Assembly: GCA_963972065.1 (NCBI GenBank)
Contig: CAXAVJ010000003.1
Coordinates: 1 to 64,000 of the forward strand
Reading direction: 5' to 3'
Length of the DNA: 64,000 nucleotides
DNA from: UBA1479 sp963972065
Lineage (GTDB): Bacteria > Pseudomonadota > Alphaproteobacteria > Rhodospirillales > Casp-alpha2
Position numbers and translations under genes: made by a program. Positions 55,157-63,934 of the stretch are shown in pieces (the first letter of the stretch is position 1; each line of letters opens with the position of its first letter). Below the pieces are notes generated by a model. That model saw only the letters and a list, made by a program, of their open reading frames with translations. It did no database searches and was not told where the DNA came from.

Positions 55157-56422
55157 TTACGCGCTGGTTTCCACTTCTTCGGCCTTTTCGCCATAGATGA
55201 ACAGCGGGTTGGCACTTTCTTCCACCACCTCTCCATTGATGACGACCTCTTCCACACCTTCCATGCCGGGAAGGTCGAACATGGTGTCGAGGAGAATGTT
55301 TTCCATGATCGACCGCAAGCCCCGGGCACCGGTCTTGCGCTCGACGGCCTTGATGGCGATGGAACGAAGGGCGGCTTCGGAGAACGTCAGCTTGGTGTCT
55401 TCCATCTCGAACAGGCGCTGGTACTGCTTGACCAGGGCGTTCTTCGGCTTGGTCAGGATTTCCACCAGCGCGTCTTCGTCCAGGTCCTCCAGGGTCGCGA
55501 CCACCGGCAGGCGGCCGACGAACTCGGGGATCAGGCCGAACTTCAACAGATCTTCCGGCTCCACCTCGCGCAGGATTTCGCCGGTCTGGCGTTCCTCGGG
55601 CGCGCGCACGTCGGCGCCGAAACCGATGCTGGAGCCCTTGCCGCGGGCGGAAATGATCTTGTCCAACCCGGCGAAAGCGCCGCCGCAGATGAACAGGATG
55701 TTGGTGGTGTCGACCTGCAGGAACTCCTGCTGCGGATGCTTGCGCCCGCCCTGGGGCGGCACGCTGGCGACCGTGCCTTCCATGATCTTCAGCAGCGCCT
55801 GCTGCACGCCTTCCCCCGACACGTCGCGGGTGATCGACGGATTGTCGGACTTACGGCTGATCTTGTCGACTTCGTCGATGTAGACAATGCCGCGCTGCGC
55901 GCGCTCGACGTTGTAGTCAGCGGACTGCAGCAGCTTGAGAATGATGTTTTCGACGTCTTCGCCCACATAACCGGCTTCGGTCAGGGTCGTTGCGTCGGCC
56001 ATGGTGAAGGGCACATCCAGGATGCGCGCCAGGGTCTGCGCCAACAGGGTCTTGCCGCACCCCGTCGGGCCGACCAGCAGGATGTTGGACTTGGCCAGTT
56101 CGACGTCGTTGTTCTTGGCGCCGTGGTTCAGGCGCTTGTAGTGGTTATGCACGGCGACCGACAACACGCGCTTGGCGTTGTTCTGGCCGATCACGTAGTC
56201 ATCGAGGACGGCACAAATGTCCATCGGCGTCGGCACGCCGTCGCCCGACTTCACGAGGTTCGTCTTGTGCTCTTCGCGGATGATGTCCATGCACAGTTCG
56301 ACGCATTCGTCGCAGATGAACACGGTCGGACCCGCGATCAGCTTGCGCACCTCGTGCTGACTTTTGCCGCAGAACGAGCAGTAAAGGGTGTTCTTGGAGT
56401 CGCTGCCGGTGGTTTTCGTCAT
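55157..56422 (-). CDS. clpX: ATP-dependent Clp protease ATP-binding subunit ClpX
   Basis: Unfoldase partner of ClpP. 421 aa. Zinc-binding domain with four cysteines (YCSFCGKSQHE and FICDECVELC), Walker A GPTGCGKTLLAQTLARIL, and the IGF-type ClpP contact probably in GKGSSIGFGADVRA. Downstream of clpP with a 185-base gap. Confidence 0.97.
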   Translation of the reverse strand: MTKTTGSDSKNTLYCSFCGKSQHEVRKLIAGPTVFICDECVELCMDIIREEHKTNLVKSGDGVPTPMDICAVLDDYVIGQNNAKRVLSVAVHNHYKRLNHGAKNNDVELAKSNILLVGPTGCGKTLLAQTLARILDVPFTMADATTLTEAGYVGEDVENIILKLLQSADYNVERAQRGIVYIDEVDKISRKSDNPSITRDVSGEGVQQALLKIMEGTVASVPPQGGRKHPQQEFLQVDTTNILFICGGAFAGLDKIISARGKGSSIGFGADVRAPEERQTGEILREVEPEDLLKFGLIPEFVGRLPVVATLEDLDEDALVEILTKPKNALVKQYQRLFEMEDTKLTFSEAALRSIAIKAVERKTGARGLRSIMENILLDTMFDLPGMEGVEEVVINGEVVEESANPLFIYGEKAEEVETSA

Positions 56423-56607
56423 TGTTTATCCTGTTGGTCCCGCGCCGCCTCCCGGATCAAGACCATGTTAGCCGGACCCTTGTGCAACACTCAATCACAA
56501 TCACGCCCATGGAGCTATGCCAAAAGACGTAGCGGCGGAGAGACGTCCCGTGGTGCTTACGCCGCCACCCAAGACACGGGGGCAGCCATTTAGACGGATG
56601 CCGCGGC

Positions 56608-57258
56608 TCAACTCTTGCCGGACTTGCCGCCGTCGTCGTCGCCGGTCGTCGGCCGGTTGGCGACCACTTCGTCGATCAGACCGAACGCCTTGGCTTCCTC
56701 TGGAGTCATGAATTTGTCACGCTCCATCGCGTTTTCAATGGTTTCCATCGATTGGCCGGTATGTTCGACATAGATTTCATTGAGCCGCTGGCGCAGCGCG
56801 ATGATCTCGCGGGCATGGATTTCGATGTCCGATGCCTGCCCTTGGAAGCCGCCCGACGGCTGGTGAACCATGATCCGCGAATTGGGCAGCGAGTAGCGCT
56901 TTCCGGGGGCACCCGCAGCCAGCAGAAGCGAGCCCATGGACGCCGCCTGACCGATGCAAACCGTCGACACATCCGGCTTGATGTAGCGAATCGTATCGTA
57001 GATCGCGAGGCCGGAGGTCACGACGCCGCCCGGCGAATTGATGTAGAACGAGATGTCCTTGGAAGGATTCTCGGATTCCAGGAACAGCAACTGCGCGCAG
57101 ACCAGGCTCGAGACATGATCCTCGACCCCACCGGTCAGGAAGATGATGCGTTCCTTCAACAGCCGCGAATAGATGTCGTAGGCGCGCTCACCCCGGTTGG
57201 TGGTCTCGACGACCATGGGCACCAGGGTATTCATGTAGATGTCGTGGGGATCGGTCAT
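56608..57258 (-). CDS. clpP: ATP-dependent Clp protease proteolytic subunit ClpP
   Basis: Serine peptidase ring of ClpXP/ClpAP. 216 aa. Catalytic Ser in CIGQAASMGSLLLAAG, His in RIMVHQPSGGFQGQ, Asp in ERDKFMTPEEAKAFGLID. An AAGGACCGCGGC stretch precedes ATG 57258. Followed by clpX in the usual order. Confidence 0.97.
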   Translation of the reverse strand: MTDPHDIYMNTLVPMVVETTNRGERAYDIYSRLLKERIIFLTGGVEDHVSSLVCAQLLFLESENPSKDISFYINSPGGVVTSGLAIYDTIRYIKPDVSTVCIGQAASMGSLLLAAGAPGKRYSLPNSRIMVHQPSGGFQGQASDIEIHAREIIALRQRLNEIYVEHTGQSMETIENAMERDKFMTPEEAKAFGLIDEVVANRPTTGDDDGGKSGKS

Positions 57259-57348
57259 GCCGCGGTCCTTATGATACGTGCTGCTCGGGATGACGGGTCC
57301 GGGGATGCGGGCCGCCTATGCTCTGATAGCGCCCCGGTCCTGCCGCCG

Positions 57349-58848
57349 CTACTCCTTTTTCGCCGCCGGCTTCTTTGCCGCGGCCTTCTTCTTGGCCGGC
57401 TCCTTGCCGTCCGCCGCGTCGTCCTTGGCCGCTGCCTTCTTGGGGGCAGCCTTCTTCTTGGTGGCCGGCTTCTTGGCTTCCTTGGCTTCGTCCTCGGCCT
57501 CAAGAACCTTGATCAGGTCTTCGAAGGACGCCGGCTTTTCCGTCACCTGGGCCAGTTCGATGATGTAGTCGATGACCTTTTCCTCGAACACGGGCGCCTT
57601 GATCTGCTCCTGCGCCTGGGGATTGGAGCGGAAGAATTCCAGCACCTGCTGCTCCTGCCCCGGGTATTTCTGGGCCTCCTGCATCATGGCGCGGTTGACG
57701 TCTTCCGGCGACACCTGGATGGCGTTGGCACGGCCGACTTCAGACAGCAACAGGCCCAGCTTGACCCGCCGTTCGGCGATATCGCGGAACTCTGCCTTGT
57801 GCTCTTCGTCCGACTTGTCGTCGTGATCGTGGGCATGGTCGTGATCATGGTCATGATCGTGGTCGTGATCATGTTCCTGCTTACGCTGTTCCTCGAACTG
57901 GGCCCAGATGTTGTCGAATTCCATCTCCACCATCTTGGGCGGCATCTCGAAGTCATGGCTGTCGGCCAGCTGATCCAACAGTACGCGCTTCACCTGCATG
58001 CGCGCCATCTGATCGAACTCGCGGCGCTGGCCTTCGACGATCCGCTCTTTCAGCGCGTCCAGGCTTTCCAGACCCGCCTTCTTGGCCAGCTCGTCGTCGA
58101 TCGGCGCCGGCTTGGCCTCGCGGATTTCGTGAACCTTGACGTCGAACACGGCTTCCTTGCCGGCCAGGTCCTTGGCCGCGTATTCGGCGGGGAAGTTGAC
58201 CTTGACCTCGATATCGGCACCGACATCGACGCCGATCAGCTGTTCCTCGAAGCCCGGAATGAACGAGCCGGAGCCCAATTCCAGTTGATATCCATCGGCC
58301 TTGCCACCGGCGAACTCGACGCCGTCCAGCTTGCCGACGAAGTCGATGACGCAGACGTCACCCGACTTGGTCTTGCGCTTGGCGGTGATCGGCTCGGACG
58401 TTTTATGGGCGCTGGCCAGATTTTCGAGGGTTTCCTCGACCTGCTTCTCGTCCGGTTTCAGGACCAGTTTCTCAAGCTTCAGCTTGGAAAAGTCCATCGG
58501 CGTGATTTCGGGCAGGATGTCCACGGCCAGCGTGTACTCCAGATCCTTGCCCTCGTCGAAGGAAGTGATCTCGACCTGCGGCTGGGTCGCGGCACGGATG
58601 CCCTTCTCAGCTAGCGCCTGGGCGGAGGAATCGTTCACCGCCTGATCCAGGATCTCGCCCAGGATCGACGGCCCGAAGCGCTTGCGCAGCAGACCCACGG
58701 GCACCTTGCCGGGCCGGAAACCGGGCAGCGAGGCGGATTGTGCGACTTCCTGAAGACGCAGGTTGATTTTCTCTTCAATGTCCTTGGCGGCCACGGTGAC
58801 TTTCATCTCGCGGCTCAGGCCTTCGGATTTTGTCTCGACGACTTGCAT
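57349..58848 (-). CDS. tig: Trigger factor with His/Asp repeat insert and lysine-rich tail
   Basis: Ribosome-bound chaperone and peptidyl-prolyl isomerase. 499 aa from ATG 58848 (MQVVETKSEGLSREMKVTVA), about 60 residues longer than typical. The ribosome-binding loop is GFRPGKVPVGLLRKRFG; the FKBP-like domain covers about residues 160-245 (GDVCVIDFVGKLDGVEFAGG). In the C-terminal arm a run of alternating His and Asp spans about residues 326-343 (EHDHDHDHDH and on), and the last 45 residues are Lys/Ala-rich (KKAAPKKAAAKD). Both additions could bind metal or nucleic acid; this is inference. Upstream of clpP as usual. Confidence 0.95.
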   Translation of the reverse strand: MQVVETKSEGLSREMKVTVAAKDIEEKINLRLQEVAQSASLPGFRPGKVPVGLLRKRFGPSILGEILDQAVNDSSAQALAEKGIRAATQPQVEITSFDEGKDLEYTLAVDILPEITPMDFSKLKLEKLVLKPDEKQVEETLENLASAHKTSEPITAKRKTKSGDVCVIDFVGKLDGVEFAGGKADGYQLELGSGSFIPGFEEQLIGVDVGADIEVKVNFPAEYAAKDLAGKEAVFDVKVHEIREAKPAPIDDELAKKAGLESLDALKERIVEGQRREFDQMARMQVKRVLLDQLADSHDFEMPPKMVEMEFDNIWAQFEEQRKQEHDHDHDHDHDHDHAHDHDDKSDEEHKAEFRDIAERRVKLGLLLSEVGRANAIQVSPEDVNRAMMQEAQKYPGQEQQVLEFFRSNPQAQEQIKAPVFEEKVIDYIIELAQVTEKPASFEDLIKVLEAEDEAKEAKKPATKKKAAPKKAAAKDDAADGKEPAKKKAAAKKPAAKKE

Positions 58849-59000
58849 GGAACTCCCGTTTCGGAAATCTGCGGCGAAGCACCTAAATCGGCGCCGCCTG
58901 TAAAACACACTAGGATTAAGCCCTCAACTCCCGGGCGGATATATAGGCCGCCACCCCGGACCCGGCAACGATAAACGGCTGGTCGGAATAATCCTGCTAC

Positions 59001-59058
59001 TAGGTGTAGCCTCCCTCCACACGCATTCGCGCGCTTCGGGGAGGCACGCCTACACCTA
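59001..59058. repeat. Long imperfect inverted repeat between tRNA-Leu and tig
   Basis: TAGGTGTAG (59001-59009) pairs with CTACACCTA (59050-59058), and inside it GCCTCC pairs with GGAGGC, with an unpaired ACGC on one side and a loop of about 22 bases. It lies in the 267-base gap between tig and tRNA-Leu. No T-run follows, so it is not a standard terminator; a mobile palindrome or processing site are options. Confidence 0.55.
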
Positions 59059-59115
59059 AACGCCTTCGATTGGCAGTCCACAAATGGCCTGCCACCCGAA
59101 GCCGAAGGCATAGGG

Positions 59116-59201
59116 TGGTGCGGGCGGAGGGACTTGAACCCCCACGGCCAAAGGCCACCAGGACCTAAACCTGACGCGTCTACCAATTCCGCCACGCCCG
59201 C
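59116..59201 (-). tRNA. tRNA-Leu (TAG)
   Basis: 86 bases with encoded CCA and a long variable arm, as expected for Leu: acceptor GCGGGCG/CGCCCGC, D region TGGCGGAATTGGTAGACGC, anticodon loop TTTAGGT, T arm GGGGGTTCAAGTCCCTC. Confidence 0.96.
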
Positions 59202-59300
59202 CGACGCCGCCGGGATGCCCGACCAGCGAGCGGCGCGACTTTATCCATTCTGACAACGATTACAACCGGGAAATCGGCCCTGCACCGGCGCGCTGCGGGC

Positions 59301-60728
59301 TTATCCCCGCAGGTGCGCCTTCACGCCCGAGGACATATCGACGCTTCCGGCAGAGGTGTAGGCCTCGTGGTTACCCTCGATACGGCCCAGATCGTAGAGG
59401 TAGTTGACCATCAGACCCGCCGACTGGGTCAAGCCCTTGTCCGAGGTATCGCCCAGCCAATTGAGGCGTTCGAGCCGCGCCCCGTTCGACAGGTGGAAAT
59501 GCGCCACCGGGTCGCGCGCGCGCCCTCCCCGGCCCTTTTCCTTGGCCAAGTAGCGTGCCGCCAGGCGCGTCAACGGCCCCTGCAGGGCGGCGGTCATGAC
59601 ATCGTCCTTGATCCAGGCGGGGGTATCGAGGACCGAAATCAACGATCCCTTGGCCCCGCCCTTGCGGCCCGTGGCCGCGTTCAGCGCCTTACGCTCCTCG
59701 GCCGAGAACAGCTTGGGCTCCCCCTCTGCCAAAAGTTCGTTGAGCCAACTACGGAAACCGGGAATCGGCGACAGGGTCGCGAAGGTCTTGAGATTCGGGA
59801 ACTCCTGGGACAGCTGCTGCGCCACCCGCTTGATCAGGAAGTTGCCGAAACTGATGCCCGCAAGCCCCTTCTGCGCGTTGGAGATGGAATAGAAGATCGC
59901 CGTGTCGGCGGCGGCCGGGTCGGTCGCCGGGGCGTCGGTGTCGAGCAGCGCCTGCACATTGGCCGCCATGCCATTGACCAAAGCGACCTCGACGAAGATC
60001 AGGGGCTCGTCGGGCATGCGTGGATGGAAGAAGGCATAGCAGCGACGGTCGGAATCAAGCCGATTTTTGAGGTCTTCCCAGCCCTTGATGGCATGCACGG
60101 CCTCGTAGGCGATCAACTTTTCCAACAACGAGGCCGAAGAGGAATCCCAGGCGATCCGCCGCAATTCCAGGAAATCGACGTCAAACCAACTGGCCAAAAG
60201 GTCCCGCAGGTCGTGCTCCATGGCCTTCAGACCCACGTCGGACTTGGCAAGCGGCAGCAGTTCCGCGCGCAGGTCGACCAGGAACTTGACCCCATCGGGC
60301 AGCGCGTTGAACTGGGTCAGCAGCCGGCGCCAGGGCGCCTGCAGGCTGTTCTTGATGTCAATCTGGGCGTTCAGGCGCGCGGCATCGGCATCCGCCGCCT
60401 GGAACTTGCCGATGGCCGCTTCGACAGCCTTGGCGTCGGTACCGAAATTGCCGGCCATGAGGCGCAGAAATTTCTCGCGCCCGCCCTTGTCCAGAGCCAG
60501 ATAGACGCGGCCGAGGGCCGCCGCCTTGGTCCGCGCCGAAACCTCGCCGCCCTTGTTGTCCAGGCATTCCTGCATCTGTTCCAGGATGCGCCCGGCGTCC
60601 TCATCCGGCAGGTTGGGGCGCGTGCTCGCGGCGTCCTCGTCGTATGACGATCCGGCGATGGACTGCCACCCCCGGCGCAGATTGGACAGGGTTCGGTCGA
60701 GGAAACTGCTCGATTTATGTTCGGTCAT
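59301..60728 (-). CDS. Malonyl-CoA decarboxylase
   Basis: Converts malonyl-CoA to acetyl-CoA, removing surplus malonyl-CoA. 475 aa. N-terminal four-helix region and C-terminal GNAT-like catalytic domain. The blocks DTAIFYSISNAQKGLAGISF (with the conserved Ser) and VAHFHLSNGARLERLNWLGD (with the catalytic His) are intact, as is FATLSPIPGFRSWL. No malonyl-CoA synthetase gene is next to it, so the link is to general fatty-acid metabolism. Confidence 0.93.
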   Translation of the reverse strand: MTEHKSSSFLDRTLSNLRRGWQSIAGSSYDEDAASTRPNLPDEDAGRILEQMQECLDNKGGEVSARTKAAALGRVYLALDKGGREKFLRLMAGNFGTDAKAVEAAIGKFQAADADAARLNAQIDIKNSLQAPWRRLLTQFNALPDGVKFLVDLRAELLPLAKSDVGLKAMEHDLRDLLASWFDVDFLELRRIAWDSSSASLLEKLIAYEAVHAIKGWEDLKNRLDSDRRCYAFFHPRMPDEPLIFVEVALVNGMAANVQALLDTDAPATDPAAADTAIFYSISNAQKGLAGISFGNFLIKRVAQQLSQEFPNLKTFATLSPIPGFRSWLNELLAEGEPKLFSAEERKALNAATGRKGGAKGSLISVLDTPAWIKDDVMTAALQGPLTRLAARYLAKEKGRGGRARDPVAHFHLSNGARLERLNWLGDTSDKGLTQSAGLMVNYLYDLGRIEGNHEAYTSAGSVDMSSGVKAHLRG

Positions 60729-60760
60729 CAGAACCCTTTCAAAGGTACACGGACATCCCG

Positions 60761-62326
60761 TTAAACCTGTTCGCTTTTGCCGGCTGGTTCAAGGGGCAAA
60801 TGGGTGAAAATTTGCCCGGGAACGCATCCCGCCACGACGCCCGGAAGGGCACGCATGATGCCCGGCATAAGACCGGGAATATCCTCGGCGATCAGGCCAT
60901 GGCCGACACATTGCGCCGCCGCCGCGTGCAGCCAGACCGCCGCGCAGGCGGCCGGAAACGGCGCCATGCCCTGGGCCAGAAGCCCCGCCGTGATGCCGGC
61001 CAGCACGTCGCCGGTGCCCGCGGTGGCCAGATGGGGCGAGCCGTTGGCGTTGATCACGGCGCGGCCGTCGGGGGCGGCGATGATCGTGTCGAAGCCCTTC
61101 AGCAGAACCACCGCGCCGGACGTCCGGGCGGCGTGGCGCGCGCGACTCAGCCGGTCGTCGCCGTCTGGAAAGACACGGGCGAACTCGCCCCCATGGGGGG
61201 TGATCACACAATTGCCGTGCAAGGCCGATACCAAGGCGTCGGGAGCGTCCGCGAAGGCGGAAATGCCGTCGGCGTCCAGCACCACGGGCTTGCCGGTGGC
61301 CAGCGCCGCCAAGGCCCGCGCGCGGGTGTCCGGCCCCGGCCCGTTACCCGGGCCGACGACCAGGGTCTTGTTCCCGTCCTCGACGTAGGCCCCATACGTG
61401 GCTGCATCCGCCATCGGCCGAACCAGCACGCCGGCTGCTCCGGCGCGGAATATCGCCGTATCCTCGGGCCGGCAGGCGATGGAAACGATCCCCGCCCCGG
61501 CCCGCCGGGCCCCGTCGGCGGCCAGACGCGGCGCGCCCGACATGGTCCCCACCCCCCAGATCACGACATGGCCCCGCGTGTACTTGTGGTCGTCGGGCCC
61601 CGGGTGGGGAAAGGCGGGCCACCAGATATCGGCGCTGTTGACCCAGGTATCGGGGGCCTGGGCCGCGACCGCGGCGTCAGGAATGCCGATGTCGGCGACC
61701 CGCACGGCACCACAGAAATCCCGCCCCGGCCGCAGGAAATGCCCCGGCTTGAATCGGCAAAAAGTCAACGTTTCCTTGGCTTTTATAGCCGCTCCGGCAA
61801 CAACACCGGTGTCCCCCATGACGCCCGACGGGATATCCACGGCCAGGACATCCGCCGATGCTGTGTTGAGGGTTTCCGCCACGGTCGCTGCGACGCCGTC
61901 GAGCGGGCGCGTGAGCCCCGCCCCGAACAGGGCATCGACGACCCCTGCCCCCGCCGGATCGAAACCTGTCGTCAACTCTTCCACCGCACCGGTCCATCGG
62001 TCCGCCGCCAGGGCGGCATCACCCCGCAACCTCTCCCGCTCGCCCAGCAGGTAAAGCCGCACTTCGGCCCCCTGGTCCTTCAGCAGGCGCGCCGCCACGA
62101 AGCCGTCGCCGCCGTTGTTCCCCGGGCCGCACAAAACAGCCACCGGCCGTCCGTTGAACAAGGTCCGGGCACGGTCGGCCACGGCGGCTCCCGCCGTTTC
62201 CATCAGATCGATACCGGGCGTGCCGCCCGCGATGGTCGCGGCATCGGCTTGCGCCATCTGATCGACCCGGAGCAAGGCCGCCGGCAACCAGGGCGTGTTT
62301 TCCATCGTCATTTCATGCTCCGACAA
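60761..62326 (-). CDS. nnr: Bifunctional NAD(P)H-hydrate epimerase / ADP-dependent dehydratase
   Basis: Repairs hydrated NADH and NADPH. 521 aa. The N-terminal YjeF_N epimerase domain (about residues 10-225) has AVLCGPGNNGGDGFVAARLL; the C-terminal ribokinase-like dehydratase domain (about 240-510) has VLDADGISAF, CVITPHGGEFARVF and the ATP-site block GTGDVLAGITAGLLAQG. Start at 62326; ATGs five and seven codons later are possible. The malonyl-CoA decarboxylase gene follows after 32 bases. Confidence 0.95.
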   Translation of the reverse strand: MSEHEMTMENTPWLPAALLRVDQMAQADAATIAGGTPGIDLMETAGAAVADRARTLFNGRPVAVLCGPGNNGGDGFVAARLLKDQGAEVRLYLLGERERLRGDAALAADRWTGAVEELTTGFDPAGAGVVDALFGAGLTRPLDGVAATVAETLNTASADVLAVDIPSGVMGDTGVVAGAAIKAKETLTFCRFKPGHFLRPGRDFCGAVRVADIGIPDAAVAAQAPDTWVNSADIWWPAFPHPGPDDHKYTRGHVVIWGVGTMSGAPRLAADGARRAGAGIVSIACRPEDTAIFRAGAAGVLVRPMADAATYGAYVEDGNKTLVVGPGNGPGPDTRARALAALATGKPVVLDADGISAFADAPDALVSALHGNCVITPHGGEFARVFPDGDDRLSRARHAARTSGAVVLLKGFDTIIAAPDGRAVINANGSPHLATAGTGDVLAGITAGLLAQGMAPFPAACAAVWLHAAAAQCVGHGLIAEDIPGLMPGIMRALPGVVAGCVPGQIFTHLPLEPAGKSEQV

Positions 62327-62348
62327 TTCGCGATCTTCACGTTATACT
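62320..62348 (+). promoter_or_regulatory. Candidate promoter of the histidine kinase gene
   Basis: CCGACA (62320-62325) and TATACT (62343-62348) are separated by exactly 17 bases. The spacing and -10 match sigma-70 promoters well. It is divergent from nnr and would give a leader of about 95 bases. Confidence 0.5.
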
Positions 62349-62448
62349 CCGGAAAAGGGCGAAACGGCGGGAGAATCCCGGAGTCCGACAGACCCCATCG
62401 ATCGGTTTTGATGCCGGCGCTGGATATGTATGCTCCGTTACAATTTAC

Positions 62449-63807
62449 ATGAAAAAATATACATACAATATTGTTATCACGTTCTTTTTTGTCATTTTAT
62501 GGGAAGCATTCGGGGCGCCGAGATTGCTTCCGGAGACGGGCGTCGACATATGGCGTCCACTGACCACGGCCCTGGTGGCCGCCCTCGCCACCGCCGCCGC
62601 CCTTGCCCTGTCACGCCAGATCGCGTCGCGCCGGTCCCCGCCGCCGGAACTGGCCGGCCAGCTGGTCGGCAACTTGAACGACGACGATTGGTGGCGCTTC
62701 ATCTTCGCCGCTGCCGATTGGTTCTGGGAAACAGACGCCGAACACCGCTTCACCTTCGTCTCCGACCGGCTATTGAGCACCTACGGCCTGTTGCCGGAGA
62801 ACCTGATCGGCCAAACGCGCGAGGCCATCGCTGTGATCCGGGGGCCCGCACAGCGCATCGCCTTCGAGCAGCACCGGGCGGATCTGACCGAACGGCGGCC
62901 GTTCCGGGATTTCGAATACGGCCTGATCGACGGCAAGGGTAACCTCCGTTATGCACGGATCAGCGGCGCCCCCGTGTTCGCCGACGACGGCGCGTTTGTT
63001 GGTTACCGGGGCTTCGCCCGCGACGTGACCCGCGAATGGCAGTCGGATCAGGCGCTGCGCACGGCCAAGGAAGAAGCAGAACTGGCCAACCGTGCAAAGA
63101 CCGAATTTCTTGCCAATATGAGTCACGAACTGCGCACGCCGTTGAATTCCATCATCGGCTTTTCCGACATCCTGCTGAACGAGACCTTCGGCACCATGAA
63201 CGTGCCCCAGTACAAGGAATACGCCGGCGACATCAACGACGCCGGCAAGCATCTGCTGCAGCTCATCAACGACCTTCTGGACCTGGCCCGTATCGAACGC
63301 GGCCAGATGAGCCTGAACGAACAGCGCCTGGACCTGAGGTTGGTCTTCAATTCCTGCCACCGCCTGGTGCGCGAACGCGCGCTTGATGCCGGGGTCTCGC
63401 TGATGATCGACTGTCCCGCCGACCTGCCGCCCCTGATGGCCGACGAGTTGCGGGTCAAACAGGCGCTGGTCAATCTGCTGTCCAACGCCATCAAGTTCAC
63501 CGAACAAGGGGGGGCGGTCTCCGTCGTGGCGCGCCGACAGGACGACGGCGCCGTGCGGCTGACCGTGTCGGACACCGGGATCGGCATTTCGCCCGAGGAC
63601 ATGGCCGTGGCGCTGTCCGAATTCGGGCAGGTTGACGGCTCCCTGACCCGCAAGCACGAAGGCACGGGCCTGGGCCTGACCTTGTCACGCAAACTGGTCG
63701 AACTGCACGGCGGCGTGCTTAAAATGGAAAGCGAGGTCGGCCAGGGAACATCGGCCCATCTCGTGTTCCCGGTGGCGCGCAGCCTGCCCCCGCCCGACGC
63801 GTCCTAG
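62449..63807 (+). CDS. PAS-domain sensor histidine kinase
   Basis: Membrane sensor kinase. 452 aa. Two N-terminal hydrophobic segments (about residues 8-21 and 37-57), a PAS domain (about 83-205, starting FAAADWFWETDAEHRFTFVS), HisKA with phospho-acceptor His226 (FLANMSHELRTPLNSI), and HATPase with Asn346 (NLLSNAIKF), DTGIGIS and GTGLGLTLSRKL. No response regulator is adjacent in the window, so it is an orphan as seen. The first 25 codons are AT-rich (ATG AAA AAA TAT) and no Shine-Dalgarno precedes the ATG, so a later start is possible, though it would lose the first membrane helix. Confidence 0.9.
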   Translation: MKKYTYNIVITFFFVILWEAFGAPRLLPETGVDIWRPLTTALVAALATAAALALSRQIASRRSPPPELAGQLVGNLNDDDWWRFIFAAADWFWETDAEHRFTFVSDRLLSTYGLLPENLIGQTREAIAVIRGPAQRIAFEQHRADLTERRPFRDFEYGLIDGKGNLRYARISGAPVFADDGAFVGYRGFARDVTREWQSDQALRTAKEEAELANRAKTEFLANMSHELRTPLNSIIGFSDILLNETFGTMNVPQYKEYAGDINDAGKHLLQLINDLLDLARIERGQMSLNEQRLDLRLVFNSCHRLVRERALDAGVSLMIDCPADLPPLMADELRVKQALVNLLSNAIKFTEQGGAVSVVARRQDDGAVRLTVSDTGIGISPEDMAVALSEFGQVDGSLTRKHEGTGLGLTLSRKLVELHGGVLKMESEVGQGTSAHLVFPVARSLPPPDAS

Positions 63808-63934
63808 CCCCCTCCTGGAACGGGCGGGCCACGTATAAGCCCAACAGGCGCCTCATCACGCAGCTTTGTTCACGCGGCGCCAAGGAACCCGTTACACTTT
63901 GAAATCTTCGTCCCCGTCACAGGAGATTTCCCGG

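Noticed and set aside
56752..58614. 620-codon open frame on the plus strand opposite clpP and tig
   Set aside because: It is the antisense of two certain genes, biased by high GC at third positions; no family resemblance and no ribosome site.
58815..59195. 126-codon minus-strand open frame covering tRNA-Leu
   Set aside because: Contains the tRNA-Leu false translation and palindrome sequence; not a gene.
60644..62452. 602-codon plus-strand open frame opposite nnr
   Set aside because: Shadow; Arg/Gly/Pro-rich composition and no homologous pattern.
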